64,000 bases of DNA from Pseudomonas indica NBRC 103045 (GTDB taxonomy: Bacteria; Pseudomonadota; Gammaproteobacteria; Pseudomonadales; Pseudomonadaceae), in the NCBI RefSeq assembly GCF_002091635.1, contig NZ_BDAC01000001.1, positions 434,001-498,000 of the forward strand, given 5' to 3'. The notes under the pieces are model-generated. The model was given only the letters and a program-made list of their open reading frames with translations, was not told the origin of the DNA and did not search any database. How positions within the stretch are numbered: position 1 is the first letter of the stretch; each line of letters begins with the position of its first letter. Positions 44,807-53,715 of this stretch are shown here, one piece after another. The position numbers were made by a program, and so were the translations under genes.

Positions 44807-46213
44807 ATGACCGAAGCCGCCCTCGCTCCCGCCGCCCCGCAACCGCCTGCCATGATCCAGCAACTCTTGGAAAAACTCGGCATCCCCTACCAGGTACGCC
44901 GCGACCGGGTCGACCTGGCACCGGCACAACGGGCCCAGGCGGTGTTGCTGGAGGACGCGGTCGGCTCGCTGCTGGTGCTCTTCCCGCAGAGCCAGCTGCT
45001 CGATCTCAACCGTCTCGCCGAACTCACCGGGCGCAAGCTCGCCGCGGTCAAGCCGGACCGCCTGGAACGCATGCTCGGCAAGCACAGCCTCTGCGTACTG
45101 CCGGCGCTGCCGCCGCTGACCGTTTCCCCCTGCCTGTACGACGAACGCCTGCTGCAGGTGCCCTCGCTGCTGGTCGAGTCGGGCGAAGCCGGCGTGCTGC
45201 TGGAAATCGGCATCGACGCGTACCGCAACCTGCTGAGCAAGGCCAGCGCCGCACGCTTCGGCGAACCCCTGGAGAACATCCGACCGAACCTCGACCGTCC
45301 GCACGACGACCGCGCCGAGATCACCCAGGCCGTGCAGGCCTTCACCGCCCGGCGCATCCAGCAGCGCCTGGAAGAAACCATCGAGATTCCGCCGCTGCCG
45401 GCCACCGCGCAGAAGATCATCAAGCTGCGCGTCGACCCGGACGCCACCGTCGACGACATCACCGGCGTGGTGGAAACCGACCCGGCCCTGGCCGCCCAGG
45501 TGGTGAGCTGGGCCTCGTCACCCTACTACGCCGCACCGGGCAAGATCCGCTCGGTGGAAGACGCCATCGTCCGCGTGCTGGGCTTCGATCTGGTGATCAA
45601 CCTGGCGCTGGGCCTGGCTCTCGGCAAGACCCTGAGCCTGCCCAAGGACCAGCCGCAGCAGGCCACCCCCTACTGGCAGCAGGCGATCTACACCGCCGCG
45701 GTGATCGAGGGCCTGACCCGCGCCATGCCGCGCGCCCAACGCCCGGAAAACGGCCTCGCCTACCTCGCCGGCCTGCTGCACAACTTCGGCTACCTGGTCC
45801 TGGCCCACGTCTTCCCGCCACACTTCTCGCTGATCTGCCGCCATCTCGAGGTCAACCCGCACCTCGACCATAGCTATGTGGAACAGCACCTGCTGGGCAT
45901 CACCCGCGAACAGATCGGCGCCTGGCTGATGCGCTACTGGGACATGCCGGAAGAGCTGGTCGCCGCGCTGCGCTTCCAGCACGACTCCGAGCACCAGAGC
46001 GAAAACGCCGTCTATCCCAACCTGATCTACCTGGCCGTCAGCCTGCTGCGCGAGCACGACATCGGCGAGGGCCCGAAGCGGCCGTTGCCGCCGGAACTGT
46101 TCGAGCGTCTGGGATTGAGTCAGGAAAAGGCCGAAGAGGTCGTGCGCAAGGTACTGGATGCCGAAGTCGCCCTGCGCGAACTGGTGTCGCAGTTCCCTGG
46201 CGCCCATGGCTGA
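44807..46213 (+). CDS. YbaK-like/HDOD fusion protein
   Basis: 468 residues. Residues about 10-160 resemble the YbaK/aminoacyl-tRNA deacylase fold (MIQQLLEKLGIPYQ, LLDLNRLAELTGRKLAAVKP, GIDAYRNLLS) but the catalytic lysine of the deacylases appears replaced (AVLLED). Residues about 195-400 form an HDOD domain (IEIPPLPATAQKIIKLRVDP, YLAGLLHNFGYLVLA), a c-di-GMP/signalling relative of HD domains that often lacks catalysis. Its function is unknown; by synteny it is PA5346-like. Start ATG 44807; the frame extends upstream into recG without homology. Confidence 0.8.
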   Translation: MTEAALAPAAPQPPAMIQQLLEKLGIPYQVRRDRVDLAPAQRAQAVLLEDAVGSLLVLFPQSQLLDLNRLAELTGRKLAAVKPDRLERMLGKHSLCVLPALPPLTVSPCLYDERLLQVPSLLVESGEAGVLLEIGIDAYRNLLSKASAARFGEPLENIRPNLDRPHDDRAEITQAVQAFTARRIQQRLEETIEIPPLPATAQKIIKLRVDPDATVDDITGVVETDPALAAQVVSWASSPYYAAPGKIRSVEDAIVRVLGFDLVINLALGLALGKTLSLPKDQPQQATPYWQQAIYTAAVIEGLTRAMPRAQRPENGLAYLAGLLHNFGYLVLAHVFPPHFSLICRHLEVNPHLDHSYVEQHLLGITREQIGAWLMRYWDMPEELVAALRFQHDSEHQSENAVYPNLIYLAVSLLREHDIGEGPKRPLPPELFERLGLSQEKAEEVVRKVLDAEVALRELVSQFPGAHG

Positions 46214-46232
46214 TGCCGGCTGGGCCTGACCA

Positions 46233-46258
46233 CCGCTCGTCGCTGCTGCGACGAGCGG
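46233..46258. terminator. Bidirectional hairpin
   Basis: A perfect 10-bp stem CCGCTCGTCG / CGACGAGCGG with a 6-nt loop between convergent genes. Confidence 0.7.
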
Positions 46259-46265
46259 GGCCCAA

Positions 46266-47048
46266 TCACCTCAAGGCCGCACGGCGGGCGGCGAAGACTT
46301 CCGGCAGCAACGCCACGCAAGCCCCGAGCAGATCGCTCACTTCCGGCCGCTCGTAGAGTTCCGCATAGGCAGCCAACTGGCCGCTGGGCTGCTGGCGGTA
46401 GGCGTACAGCATGTAGGACTCCACTCCCTGACGACTGGACTCGCGCAGCTTTTCCGCCTGGCTGGCGGTCTGCTTGGCCAGCGCCACCTCGTCCAGGTCC
46501 TGATTGCGCGCCCACAGCGCCAGCAATGCCTGGGTCTTGCCCACCTCATAGCGCAGCAGCGCTGCCAGTTCGCTGGTCCGCGCGGCGGCGTCCAGGCGTT
46601 TGACCAGTGCCAGCCGCTCGGGACGCGGCGGACGGTCGCCCAATTGCGCCCGATACTGGGCCAGCCCCTCGGCGCCGCTCTCGCCCACCGCCCGCTCCAC
46701 TTCGGTGAAGCGCCGGGCCAGCGGGCTGTCCAGCAGGCGCTCCGCCTCCTGGAGCTGCTCGGCATTCACCTGCGGCGCCAACCGGGCCGCCAGATCACCG
46801 CACAGCGTATCGGCGGCGAACGCCTCGCCGAGCCGGGCCTGCTGCTCGGCGGGAAAGCCGTTCTGCAGGAGTGGCGCGGCCTGTTCGCAGAGCAGCCGGA
46901 CACCGGCCAAGTCCAAGAACCGGGCCAGCGCCAGGGGGGCGACGGGGGAAGGTGAAACGGCCGAAGCACCGGGCTTCGCCGAAGTGGATTCGGCCGCTTG
47001 AACGGGCAGACCGGGCAGCAGGGCCAGGAGCAGAAAGAGAGCACGCAT
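46266..47048 (-). CDS. Exported protein of unknown function
   Basis: 260 residues from ATG 47048 (265 from GTG 47063). Signal peptide about 1-18 (VQA). The mature protein is helical and charged, with a central region (about 60-200) rich in leucine/alanine repeats and no recognised domain. Two cysteines at the N-terminal part may pair. I cannot assign a function. Confidence 0.6.
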   Translation of the reverse strand: MRALFLLLALLPGLPVQAAESTSAKPGASAVSPSPVAPLALARFLDLAGVRLLCEQAAPLLQNGFPAEQQARLGEAFAADTLCGDLAARLAPQVNAEQLQEAERLLDSPLARRFTEVERAVGESGAEGLAQYRAQLGDRPPRPERLALVKRLDAAARTSELAALLRYEVGKTQALLALWARNQDLDEVALAKQTASQAEKLRESSRQGVESYMLYAYRQQPSGQLAAYAELYERPEVSDLLGACVALLPEVFAARRAALR

Positions 47049-47145
47049 GCGGGCAGGCTTCACCGAGAAGATTGCGCCACAGCCTAACGGGACCGCCCGC
47101 CCGCGGCAAACCTCGAGCGGGGTTCCTGTGAAACGGGCCGCGCGG

Positions 47146-47538
47146 TCAGGCGGCTTTCTTTTCGGCGGGCTTTTTCTTCGGCACCAGGTACTTGGTCAAG
47201 CCCTGGAACCACATCACCAGCGCCGGGTTGCCCTGGATCTGGATGTCCTTGTTCTGGATGCCCTGCATGAAGGCCAGTTGCTTGTTCTTAGCGGTCATGG
47301 TCGCGAAGCCGTAGGCCCCATCCTTGAAGCCGAGGGAGAACGCCGGCTCCCGGGCGGGGCCGCGCTTGCTCTGGATGCGCTGGTCCTTGACGATGAAATG
47401 ACGGGCGATCTTCCCGTCCAGGGTGTGCAACTGGAACGTCAGGTCCTTGCCTGCCAGTTGCTGCTGGAAATCGGGATTGTCGCGGCTGGCCTTGGCCATC
47501 AGGCGGCCCAGCATCCAGAGAAGAAAGCGGAATTTCAT
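47146..47538 (-). CDS. SCP2-like sterol-binding domain protein
   Basis: 130 residues. The SCP2 fold is suggested by FQLHTLDGKIARHFIV, the alternating hydrophobic segments and the AFMQGIQNKDIQIQGNPALVMWF end, with a lysine-rich C-terminal tail. Such domains bind lipids or acyl-CoAs. ATG 47538 is chosen over GTG 47544 because a GAGG site precedes it at suitable spacing. Its partners are unknown. Confidence 0.65.
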   Translation of the reverse strand: MKFRFLLWMLGRLMAKASRDNPDFQQQLAGKDLTFQLHTLDGKIARHFIVKDQRIQSKRGPAREPAFSLGFKDGAYGFATMTAKNKQLAFMQGIQNKDIQIQGNPALVMWFQGLTKYLVPKKKPAEKKAA

Positions 47539-47636
47539 GCGCACAGCCTCGGGCGGGTAAGAAAAGGCGGCGCATTGTAGCGGTTTGCGGAAGGGACTAC
47601 ACCGACCTTTCAGTGGGTGACCGGCGGTTCGGCGAG

Positions 47637-47664
47637 GAGCCCGGAACCCTGGGGCTCCGGGCTC
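47637..47664 (-). terminator. Hairpin downstream of the quinoprotein gene
   Basis: A 9-bp stem (GAGCCCGGA, 47637-47645, with TCCGGGCTC, 47656-47664) 51 nt after the quinoprotein stop. Probable terminator, at the boundary between core and accessory DNA. Confidence 0.55.
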
Positions 47665-47714
47665 GTGTCATTCAGTTGGCGGCGCCGTGGAATGCTTGTC
47701 TCACATCGGCGCGG

Positions 47715-49466
47715 TTAATCCGGCAGGGCGAAGACCACCACGGCATTACCACCACTGCCAGGCTGAAGTTCCGGCGTGAGGCGGAGATACGCACCGCTGG
47801 TCAGGAACGATCCAACCGGCACCGCGATATATTGCCGACCGTCGACCGCATAGCTGATCGGGAAACCGCCAACCTGCGCCGGCACGACTTGCTCCCACAG
47901 AACCTGTCCCGTCATTTGGTCGAGCGCGCGGAATCGACGATTCACGTCTCCGCCGAAAACCAAGCCGCCGCCCGTTGTCAGGAGCGACGTCACGCCAGCC
48001 CTGTTATCGAACTGCCACAACTGCCGGCCCGTCTTCACGTTGATGCCGCGGATGGTACCGACGTTGTCATTCGCACCGGGTGCGAATTGAAATCCTCCAT
48101 TTTCCACATCTTCATTGCCCATCACGGCATTCATGCAGAGATTCGATTCCGGGTAATAAATGGTGTTGGTAAGCGGGCTATAGGCTCCCGCTGGCCAGTT
48201 CTTTCCGCCCACCCAGCTCGGGCAGAGTGTAAATTGCTGGCCCACTCCCGTTGGGATTTGCTCGACCGGGATATCCGCGCGCCCTGACAAGGGATCGATA
48301 CTGCTTATGAGGTTTTGATAAACCGTATCGCGGGCCCACAGGAACTCACCCGTTTTGCGATCGATCGAGTAGAAGATGCCTGTCTTTCCGAAAATTCCCG
48401 CGACGACCTTGCGTACTTTACCGGAGCGCATCTTTGGATTGATCCAGTCCACTTCACTGGGGTCCGGTTCGACCGGCGTATCTATCAGGATGCGTTCAAA
48501 CGTATGGTCCATGTCATATTGATCGCGGAAGTGCTGCTGGTGCCATTTGATCGCGCCCGTATCAGCATCGATGGCGAGCGTTGACGTCTGGTACAAGAAC
48601 TCATCGTCGTAATGGCCCGGCGGGGCGAAACGGAACTTCGAATTCGGCGATGTCACCGACGTGCCGATGTAGATCAGGTTGAGTTCCGGATCGTAGCTAG
48701 GCGCGATCCATGTACCGATATGGCGCCGCGTCTCGTAGGGAACACCGGCCCAAGTTGCGTCAGCGTCCGTTCCAGGTTGTGCGATGGTATAGGTGCGCCA
48801 AAGTTGTTCGCCCGTTTTGAGATCGTGAGCGGCAACGAAGCAGCCATCTGCATCTCCGGGTGATTTTGTATTGGCGCAACTGCTGCCAACTATCGCTTTT
48901 CCATTGGCAATGATGGGTCCGGAACTATGAATCTTGCCGATCGGGCCCGTCGACTTTTCCCAAAGCAACTTTCCGGTCTTGGCATCGACAGCGATGATGT
49001 AGCTGTCCTTGGTGAGGAGTATGAGACGATCCCGCCAAATCGCAATCGAGCGGGTGATGCGGGCACCGAGTACCTTATCTGCCGGGAGTTCTCGACGATA
49101 TTCCCAAAGAAGATCGCCGGTGGCGGCGTCGAGCGCCTGAATGACATCATCGCCGGTGGCGAAATACATGACACCGTTATGAACGAGCGGCGTTGACTCC
49201 ATCAGGCCGCCATCGCCAAACGTCCGGGTCCAGGCCACCTGGAGATTGCCGACATTGTCGCGGTTGATCTGGGAAAGCGGGCTGTAACCCCATGAGTCCA
49301 AGGTACGCCGCCACATCAGCCAGTCGCCATCGGGCGGGTTCTGCAACATCTTGTCCGTCACCGGAACAAAATCAGAAAGAGGGCTCTTCGCAACGGCCGG
49401 ATTGACGCTGCCTATTAATATGGCCAAGAAAATCGTTCGCAGTACAAGAGGCCTATTATTGTGCAT
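47715..49466 (-). CDS. PQQ-type quinoprotein dehydrogenase
   Basis: 583 residues. A signal peptide (about 1-26, AVA) exports it. The eight-bladed propeller signature repeats are clear: LDAATGDLLWEYR, VDAKTGKLLWEK, IDADTGAIKWH, IDRKTGEFLWAR, INVKTGRQLWQF. These fit PQQ-dependent alcohol dehydrogenases. The adjacent Cys-Cys pair of methanol/ethanol dehydrogenases is absent. The start at ATG 49466 is set by AAGGAG 9 nt upstream (49476-49481); GTG 49490 would add eight residues and put that site inside the gene. No cytochrome, pqq or regulator gene adjoins it. GC is lower than the flanks. Confidence 0.85.
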   Translation of the reverse strand: MHNNRPLVLRTIFLAILIGSVNPAVAKSPLSDFVPVTDKMLQNPPDGDWLMWRRTLDSWGYSPLSQINRDNVGNLQVAWTRTFGDGGLMESTPLVHNGVMYFATGDDVIQALDAATGDLLWEYRRELPADKVLGARITRSIAIWRDRLILLTKDSYIIAVDAKTGKLLWEKSTGPIGKIHSSGPIIANGKAIVGSSCANTKSPGDADGCFVAAHDLKTGEQLWRTYTIAQPGTDADATWAGVPYETRRHIGTWIAPSYDPELNLIYIGTSVTSPNSKFRFAPPGHYDDEFLYQTSTLAIDADTGAIKWHQQHFRDQYDMDHTFERILIDTPVEPDPSEVDWINPKMRSGKVRKVVAGIFGKTGIFYSIDRKTGEFLWARDTVYQNLISSIDPLSGRADIPVEQIPTGVGQQFTLCPSWVGGKNWPAGAYSPLTNTIYYPESNLCMNAVMGNEDVENGGFQFAPGANDNVGTIRGINVKTGRQLWQFDNRAGVTSLLTTGGGLVFGGDVNRRFRALDQMTGQVLWEQVVPAQVGGFPISYAVDGRQYIAVPVGSFLTSGAYLRLTPELQPGSGGNAVVVFALPD

Positions 49467-50123
49467 TCTCTTAAGCTCCTTTTTATTCACGGAACGTCAT
49501 CATTGACGGGACGATATATTGTCATTAGACGAATGCGCTTTTATTCACCGAATTCAGGGGCGAATTAAAAGTTAAAACTCCAATAATTCGAAAGCCTAGC
49601 AGCCCGAATGAACTTGGCAGAATGCCTGGTATTGATCGTTTTTATTTTGCGAACGGCGGCAAACTTTCCCGCTACTTCTTGAAGTATTTAACAAAATCGA
49701 AAACTGACAGAAATTTCCTCATCGCACCCAATACCGAGGTGAAAAAGATGAGCTTAACTGCAAAGAGTTCGCAGGCAGGCTGAATCACTCGAGCCTCTGA
49801 TCAAGCGCAGAACGGGATTACAACGTTAACTATTTGAAATAGAAAAGCCCCGATTACGGGGGCTTTTCATGTTCACAGAAAAACGTTCTGTGCTTAGTTC
49901 ACTGCGTCCTTGAATAACCATTAGGAAAACGTATCAGATTCATGCCGAGACGAAATCCATATAACAATCATACACTTACGAATGAAATCTGTCTAAGATT
50001 GATGTATTGGTTTCAATCCACGGCTACACCATAGGATTCCGTCACCGAAACCTCAAACTCCCAGGGATTTTGAAACACTCATCGCCCGCTGGCTGCCTCC
50101 TTCACTTCTTGCGCCATCAGAAA
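49467..50123. other. AT-rich non-coding region with an intrinsic terminator
   Basis: 657 nt without a supported gene, far richer in A/T than the core chromosome. A strong hairpin (GAAAAGCCCC, 49842-49851, with GGGGCTTTTC, 49859-49868) can terminate in either direction. A CACAGAA/TTCTGTG hairpin lies at 49874-49892. An open frame from 50007 enters the next gene but has no homology before 50124. Confidence 0.6.
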
Positions 50124-50831
50124 ATGACCCCCATCGCGAAACCGGCTCCCCTCAAGATCCTTGTTGTCCACGAGCATCCTGCACTCCGATCCCAGATTCG
50201 CATAAGCCTAGAAGGCTCCGGATATGAGGTGATTGAGGCACATAGCTGTAAACAAGCGGTTGGCCTCCTACATTCCTCTGAATTTTCAGCAATGATTGTT
50301 GACAATGATGCGCACGACTTTGAGAGCGCATCCCCTCTATCCGAACGGAAGTTCACAAGGAATTCCAACGTACCCTGCATCGTACTTGCGACTAGCCGCA
50401 TACTTCAAAAACCCTCGAAGTACTTCAATGCAGAAACGGATGATTATTTGTTAAAGCCATTCAAGATCACCGAACTCGACAACCATGTAAAGGCCACATT
50501 TAACACGCATCACGGAAAACCGAAACTAACACTTGGCAGCGTCACGGTCTGCAGGACGTCGTGCACAATAACAATCAACCGATCTACATCCGCGCTTCCA
50601 CGCAAGCAAATGGAACTGCTTTACACGTTAATAAGCAATTCACCAAGAGTAATTAAAAAGCAACACTTCGCAGAGACCCTATACCTGCCTAATATGAAGG
50701 TAACCCAGCCCAAACAGGCTGTTGAGTCGCTGGTATTTCGTTTACGAAAGCGACTGCGCGCTGCCAGCTGCGATGTGCGCATAAAATGCATTCGAGGAGT
50801 GGGGTACAAGGTCTCAGTCAGCAAAAGGTAA
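50124..50831 (+). CDS. Orphan OmpR-type response regulator with altered acidic pocket
   Basis: 235 residues. A receiver-like domain (about 1-115): phospho-acceptor Asp likely in MIVDND, threonine/serine in VLATS and lysine in LLKPF. The usual acidic pair after the first strand (normally DD) reads HE in VVHEHPALR, so phosphorylation may be weak or absent. A C-terminal winged helix (about 140-235) has QAVESLVFRLRKRL and IRGVGYKV. No histidine kinase is adjacent. The gene is AT-rich. The start at 50124 matches the receiver onset; no strong ribosome site is seen. Confidence 0.8.
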   Translation: MTPIAKPAPLKILVVHEHPALRSQIRISLEGSGYEVIEAHSCKQAVGLLHSSEFSAMIVDNDAHDFESASPLSERKFTRNSNVPCIVLATSRILQKPSKYFNAETDDYLLKPFKITELDNHVKATFNTHHGKPKLTLGSVTVCRTSCTITINRSTSALPRKQMELLYTLISNSPRVIKKQHFAETLYLPNMKVTQPKQAVESLVFRLRKRLRAASCDVRIKCIRGVGYKVSVSKR

Positions 50832-51014
50832 ATATCCAAATTGCAATATTTTAATGGCGCAACCGATCAGCCAAGAAAACTCCATGCGTTCCGCTCGTGT
50901 GCTGAGTTGAGTGACAACAGCCGTCTCATCAGCAGCCTCTCGCTGCAATATGGATCGAATGGCTCCCCAAACCTCAGAGAAGGCTAACGCCCCGGATTGC
51001 TCGTTCTCCATCAT
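50814..51014 (-). CDS. Small hypothetical protein
   Basis: 66 residues on the minus strand, overlapping the end of the response regulator by 18 nt. It looks like a soluble helix-rich protein with a hydrophobic middle (WLIGCAIKILQFGY). No family is recognised and no clear ribosome site is seen, so it may be spurious. Confidence 0.25.
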   Translation of the reverse strand: MMENEQSGALAFSEVWGAIRSILQREAADETAVVTQLSTRAERMEFSWLIGCAIKILQFGYLPFAD

Positions 51015-51380
51015 GAACGAACTGAAGCTGCTCTAATTGCTCTTGAAGGCCAGTGGCAGAGTAGAGGTAGACTCAAGATCAGGTATCCGCATGGGCCACC
51101 CGCCTACCGATAGCGACATCGGTACTAGCCAGCTTCAGGTGCGGAGGTAGATCTAATTGAAAGGAATAGCAAATCTACAAATTCACAATACGGCAGGGAC
51201 CGTTACTATCGCCGCCCCCATTTACAGTCGTAAGAATGACTGACTGATAAACTCTCAGGTTTCTTCCCAGAAGCAACAGGCCCACTGACAGGGCAGCTAC
51301 CTCTGTTCCCAGCTACTGTTGACCGACCCGTTAAAGGTCCAGAGTCCGATTTTCCGTAAAATCAGTTCAGAAAATATTTC
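51015..51380. other. Non-coding stretch in the accessory region
   Basis: 366 nt with no gene, hairpin or repeat that I can support. It leads into a DUF3800 fragment and may contain decayed sequence. Confidence 0.5.
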
Positions 51381-51707
51381 GTGTACGTGGACGAAAGCGG
51401 TGACCACGGCCAGGGAAGCGTCTATCCAAACTACCCGGTTTTCGTCCTTGCCTTTTGTGTCTTCCACAAGAGCCACTATGCGCAACGCGTCGCACCGTCA
51501 ACTGAGACGTTCAAGTTTAAGCATTACGGTCATGACCTCGTGATATTACCCGAGACCATATCCGGAAGGGGAAAGATGGCTTCCGACTCGACGGTTGTAT
51601 CGGCAAACTCAACGGTTGAGGGAGGCGCTGCGTCTCTGCATCAACTGGATAGCCGGTGCCCATATTTGTGCAGAGCCTCTCTAGCGCTTTGCACTACACT
51701 GCCTTAA
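51381..51707 (+). pseudogene. DUF3800 protein fragment
   Basis: From a GTG the frame reads VYVDESGDHG, then YPVFVLAFCVF and FKFKHYGHDLVIL, the conserved N-terminus of DUF3800 proteins (about 60 residues). After about 51555 the match stops and the rest up to 51707 is unlike the family; intact members are 200-270 residues. This looks like a truncated or recombined remnant. DUF3800 proteins often sit in mobile regions. Confidence 0.65.
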
Positions 51708-51737
51708 ACGCTTAGTTCATCACGAACGGAAGAGACT

Positions 51738-52106
51738 ATGCTCGATTACTTCGCACTGGGTTTGTTGATTTTCGTCGGGCTAGTGCTGTTTTACGGAATG
51801 ATAGTGATTCATGACATCCCTTGCGAAATTGCCAAGCACCGCAACCACCCCCATCAGGATGCGATCCATGCTGCCGGTTGGGTCAGTATGTTCACATTGC
51901 ATGCGCTCTGGCCGTTCCTGTGGATTTGGGCGATGCTGTACCGAGAAGAGCGTGGCTGGGGCTTTGACGATGGCAAGTCGCCGCAAAGTCATGCCGTTAG
52001 CCTGGAGCAACAAATTGCTGAACTGCAACAGCGTATCGAAAGGCTGGAGAGGGCAGCAGAGCCGCCACTTGTCTCGGGTACAGTCGATTCCGGCGAGGGA
52101 GTCTGA
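51738..52106 (+). CDS. DUF3302 inner-membrane protein (YiaW-like)
   Basis: 122 residues with two or three membrane segments and a C-terminal coiled coil (LEQQIAELQQRIERLERA). The DUF3302 pattern LDYFALGLLIFVGLV, HDIPCEIAKHRNHPHQDAIH and WPFLWIWAMLYREERGWGF matches E. coli YiaW. It normally precedes an HlyD-type partner (YiaV), which here is broken. A GGAAGAG site lies upstream. Confidence 0.85.
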   Translation: MLDYFALGLLIFVGLVLFYGMIVIHDIPCEIAKHRNHPHQDAIHAAGWVSMFTLHALWPFLWIWAMLYREERGWGFDDGKSPQSHAVSLEQQIAELQQRIERLERAAEPPLVSGTVDSGEGV

Positions 52107-52109
52107 GCC

Positions 52110-52389
52110 ATGGACCTTCTGCTTGCACTCACCTATGCGGCCTTTGCTGTCGCGCTGTTCAAGATCTTTCGCATCCCGCTGAACAAGTGGGCCGTACCCA
52201 AGCGGTGTTGGGCGTAGTGCATTGATTTTGCCTTGATCTTCGCAATTAACTACAACCACCCACACTCAAGGACTTCGAGTTCGTATTTCGCATCCATACT
52301 TTTAATCACCGATTTTACCGGCGAGGTAATCGACGTGCCGGAGGGAAATCAACGGATCAAGGGGGCCTTTCTGTGCAGCTTCTTGAGTT
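52110..52389 (+). pseudogene. Frameshifted HlyD/YiaV-like membrane fusion gene
   Basis: Starting 3 nt after the DUF3302 gene, ATG 52110 gives the YiaV N-terminus ([20 protein letters not shown], then RIPLNKW) but hits a stop at 52216 after a frameshift. Past it, another frame (about 52235-52380) resumes the match: INYNHPHS and GEVIDVPEGNQ. The remainder of the roughly 350-residue protein is missing where copD begins. Two or more lesions; not functional. Confidence 0.75.
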
Positions 52390-53328
52390 CTATACAGTGC
52401 CCATATCCACCTCAGGGCTCAAGGTGCCCAGCCAAGCGACTAGGCACACAATGATTATTGCTACTGAGAATTCTATGGCCATGCTGCGCCGCAAAACATT
52501 AACCGCGCCATCGTACTCTCCACTCTGGATCGAGCGTGCCAAAAGTGGGCTCAAGTGAAAGCGGTTCAGCGTGGCTAGTGCGAGCATCGCTACAAATAGT
52601 AAAACTTTCAGAGAAAGCAGTGCGCCATAAGTGCTAATCGCTATCCCATCCAGCGTCGGGCCAACGATAAACAGATAGTTTACAGCACCTGTAATAACCA
52701 GGCTCACTACGATCAATGCACCCGCAGACTCGAATCCGGTAAGAACTCTGGAAAGAATTCGCACCTCCTGTTCGCCATTGAGTATCTTTGCCCTGAGCAA
52801 TAGAGCGAATGCCGCCAATGCGCCCAGCCAACCACCTGCAGCCAAGAGGTGGAAGATGTCACTAGCGAAATGTATATAGCGGCGATTGCCCTCATCCATC
52901 GCGCCATGCCCAGTCCAGGCGAGGGTTGATAGCGCGATGGCACCGCACACAGTAACTAGCCAAAGGCTCAAGGTCGGAAGGCGTCGGTTTACTGTCAAGG
53001 CCATACCCGCCAGAACAAGGGCAGCTAGACGAACCATCCACGTGAGCCCAACGTCAGTACCGGTAATCACCATTTCGAAGATATGGTGATTAAGCTCCGT
53101 AAGCTCTGAAACTCCACTCATTGCCTTGGCAAGCAACAACATGGCAGCGAGTGACAGGAGTATGCCAGCAAATACTGCACCAAAGATAAGCGACTCAAAG
53201 TTCAAGACAGCGCCGGATACTCGCTCTTTCCCCCTGAGACTGTACAAACCAAAAATGGCCAATCCGAACAGCAGCATGAGGTCCATATAAAGAGCGAAGC
53301 GAACGGCGATGTTGATTGAGTCGCTCAT
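52390..53328 (-). CDS. copD: Copper resistance membrane protein CopD
   Basis: 312 residues with about eight membrane helices and the CopD domain (LTWTGHGAM-like region [36 protein letters not shown], with conserved His). It works with CopC in periplasmic copper handling or uptake. It lies 3 nt after copC, so they form one operon. copA, copB and a copRS pair are not in the window. Confidence 0.88.
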   Translation of the reverse strand: MSDSINIAVRFALYMDLMLLFGLAIFGLYSLRGKERVSGAVLNFESLIFGAVFAGILLSLAAMLLLAKAMSGVSELTELNHHIFEMVITGTDVGLTWMVRLAALVLAGMALTVNRRLPTLSLWLVTVCGAIALSTLAWTGHGAMDEGNRRYIHFASDIFHLLAAGGWLGALAAFALLLRAKILNGEQEVRILSRVLTGFESAGALIVVSLVITGAVNYLFIVGPTLDGIAISTYGALLSLKVLLFVAMLALATLNRFHLSPLLARSIQSGEYDGAVNVLRRSMAIEFSVAIIIVCLVAWLGTLSPEVDMGTV

Positions 53329-53331
53329 GGA

Positions 53332-53715
53332 TCATTTCACGTTGAAAACAAGGCTGCCTGTTACTGGGTGAGTGTCGGAAGAGACTGCTCGCCATTCAAC
53401 CTTGTAGGTACCCGTGGTTAACGGAGCGGCGGGTGTGATGACCATCGTTTTTGGATCATCGCTGCCGGAAACATTCGCCTTAACACCCATCGGGGAATTC
53501 GGCATGCCGGGCATATCGGTCATGATCAGCTTCGCACCGGAGAACTGAGCCGTGAGGTTTTCCGAGAAATGCAGCTCAATCTTGGATGGTGCGGTGGAAG
53601 TCGAGCCTTCCGCAGGAGTAGAGGACACTAGCTTTGGATGTGCTTGGGCCATAGCGCTCAACAGCAAACCAGCGCCCAGTGCAACAGCTGCGGTAGTGGT
53701 TTTAAAGAATGACAT
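53332..53715 (-). CDS. copC: Periplasmic copper-binding protein CopC
   Basis: 127 residues. The signal peptide ends at AQA, so the mature protein starts with His (HPKLVSSTPAEGS), the copper(II) ligand. The second conserved His is in SSDTHPVTG and a Met-rich stretch (MTDMPGMPNSPMG) can bind copper(I). It hands copper to CopD. Ribosome site GAGGAG lies just upstream of the ATG. First gene of copCD. Confidence 0.93.
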   Translation of the reverse strand: MSFFKTTTAAVALGAGLLLSAMAQAHPKLVSSTPAEGSTSTAPSKIELHFSENLTAQFSGAKLIMTDMPGMPNSPMGVKANVSGSDDPKTMVITPAAPLTTGTYKVEWRAVSSDTHPVTGSLVFNVK

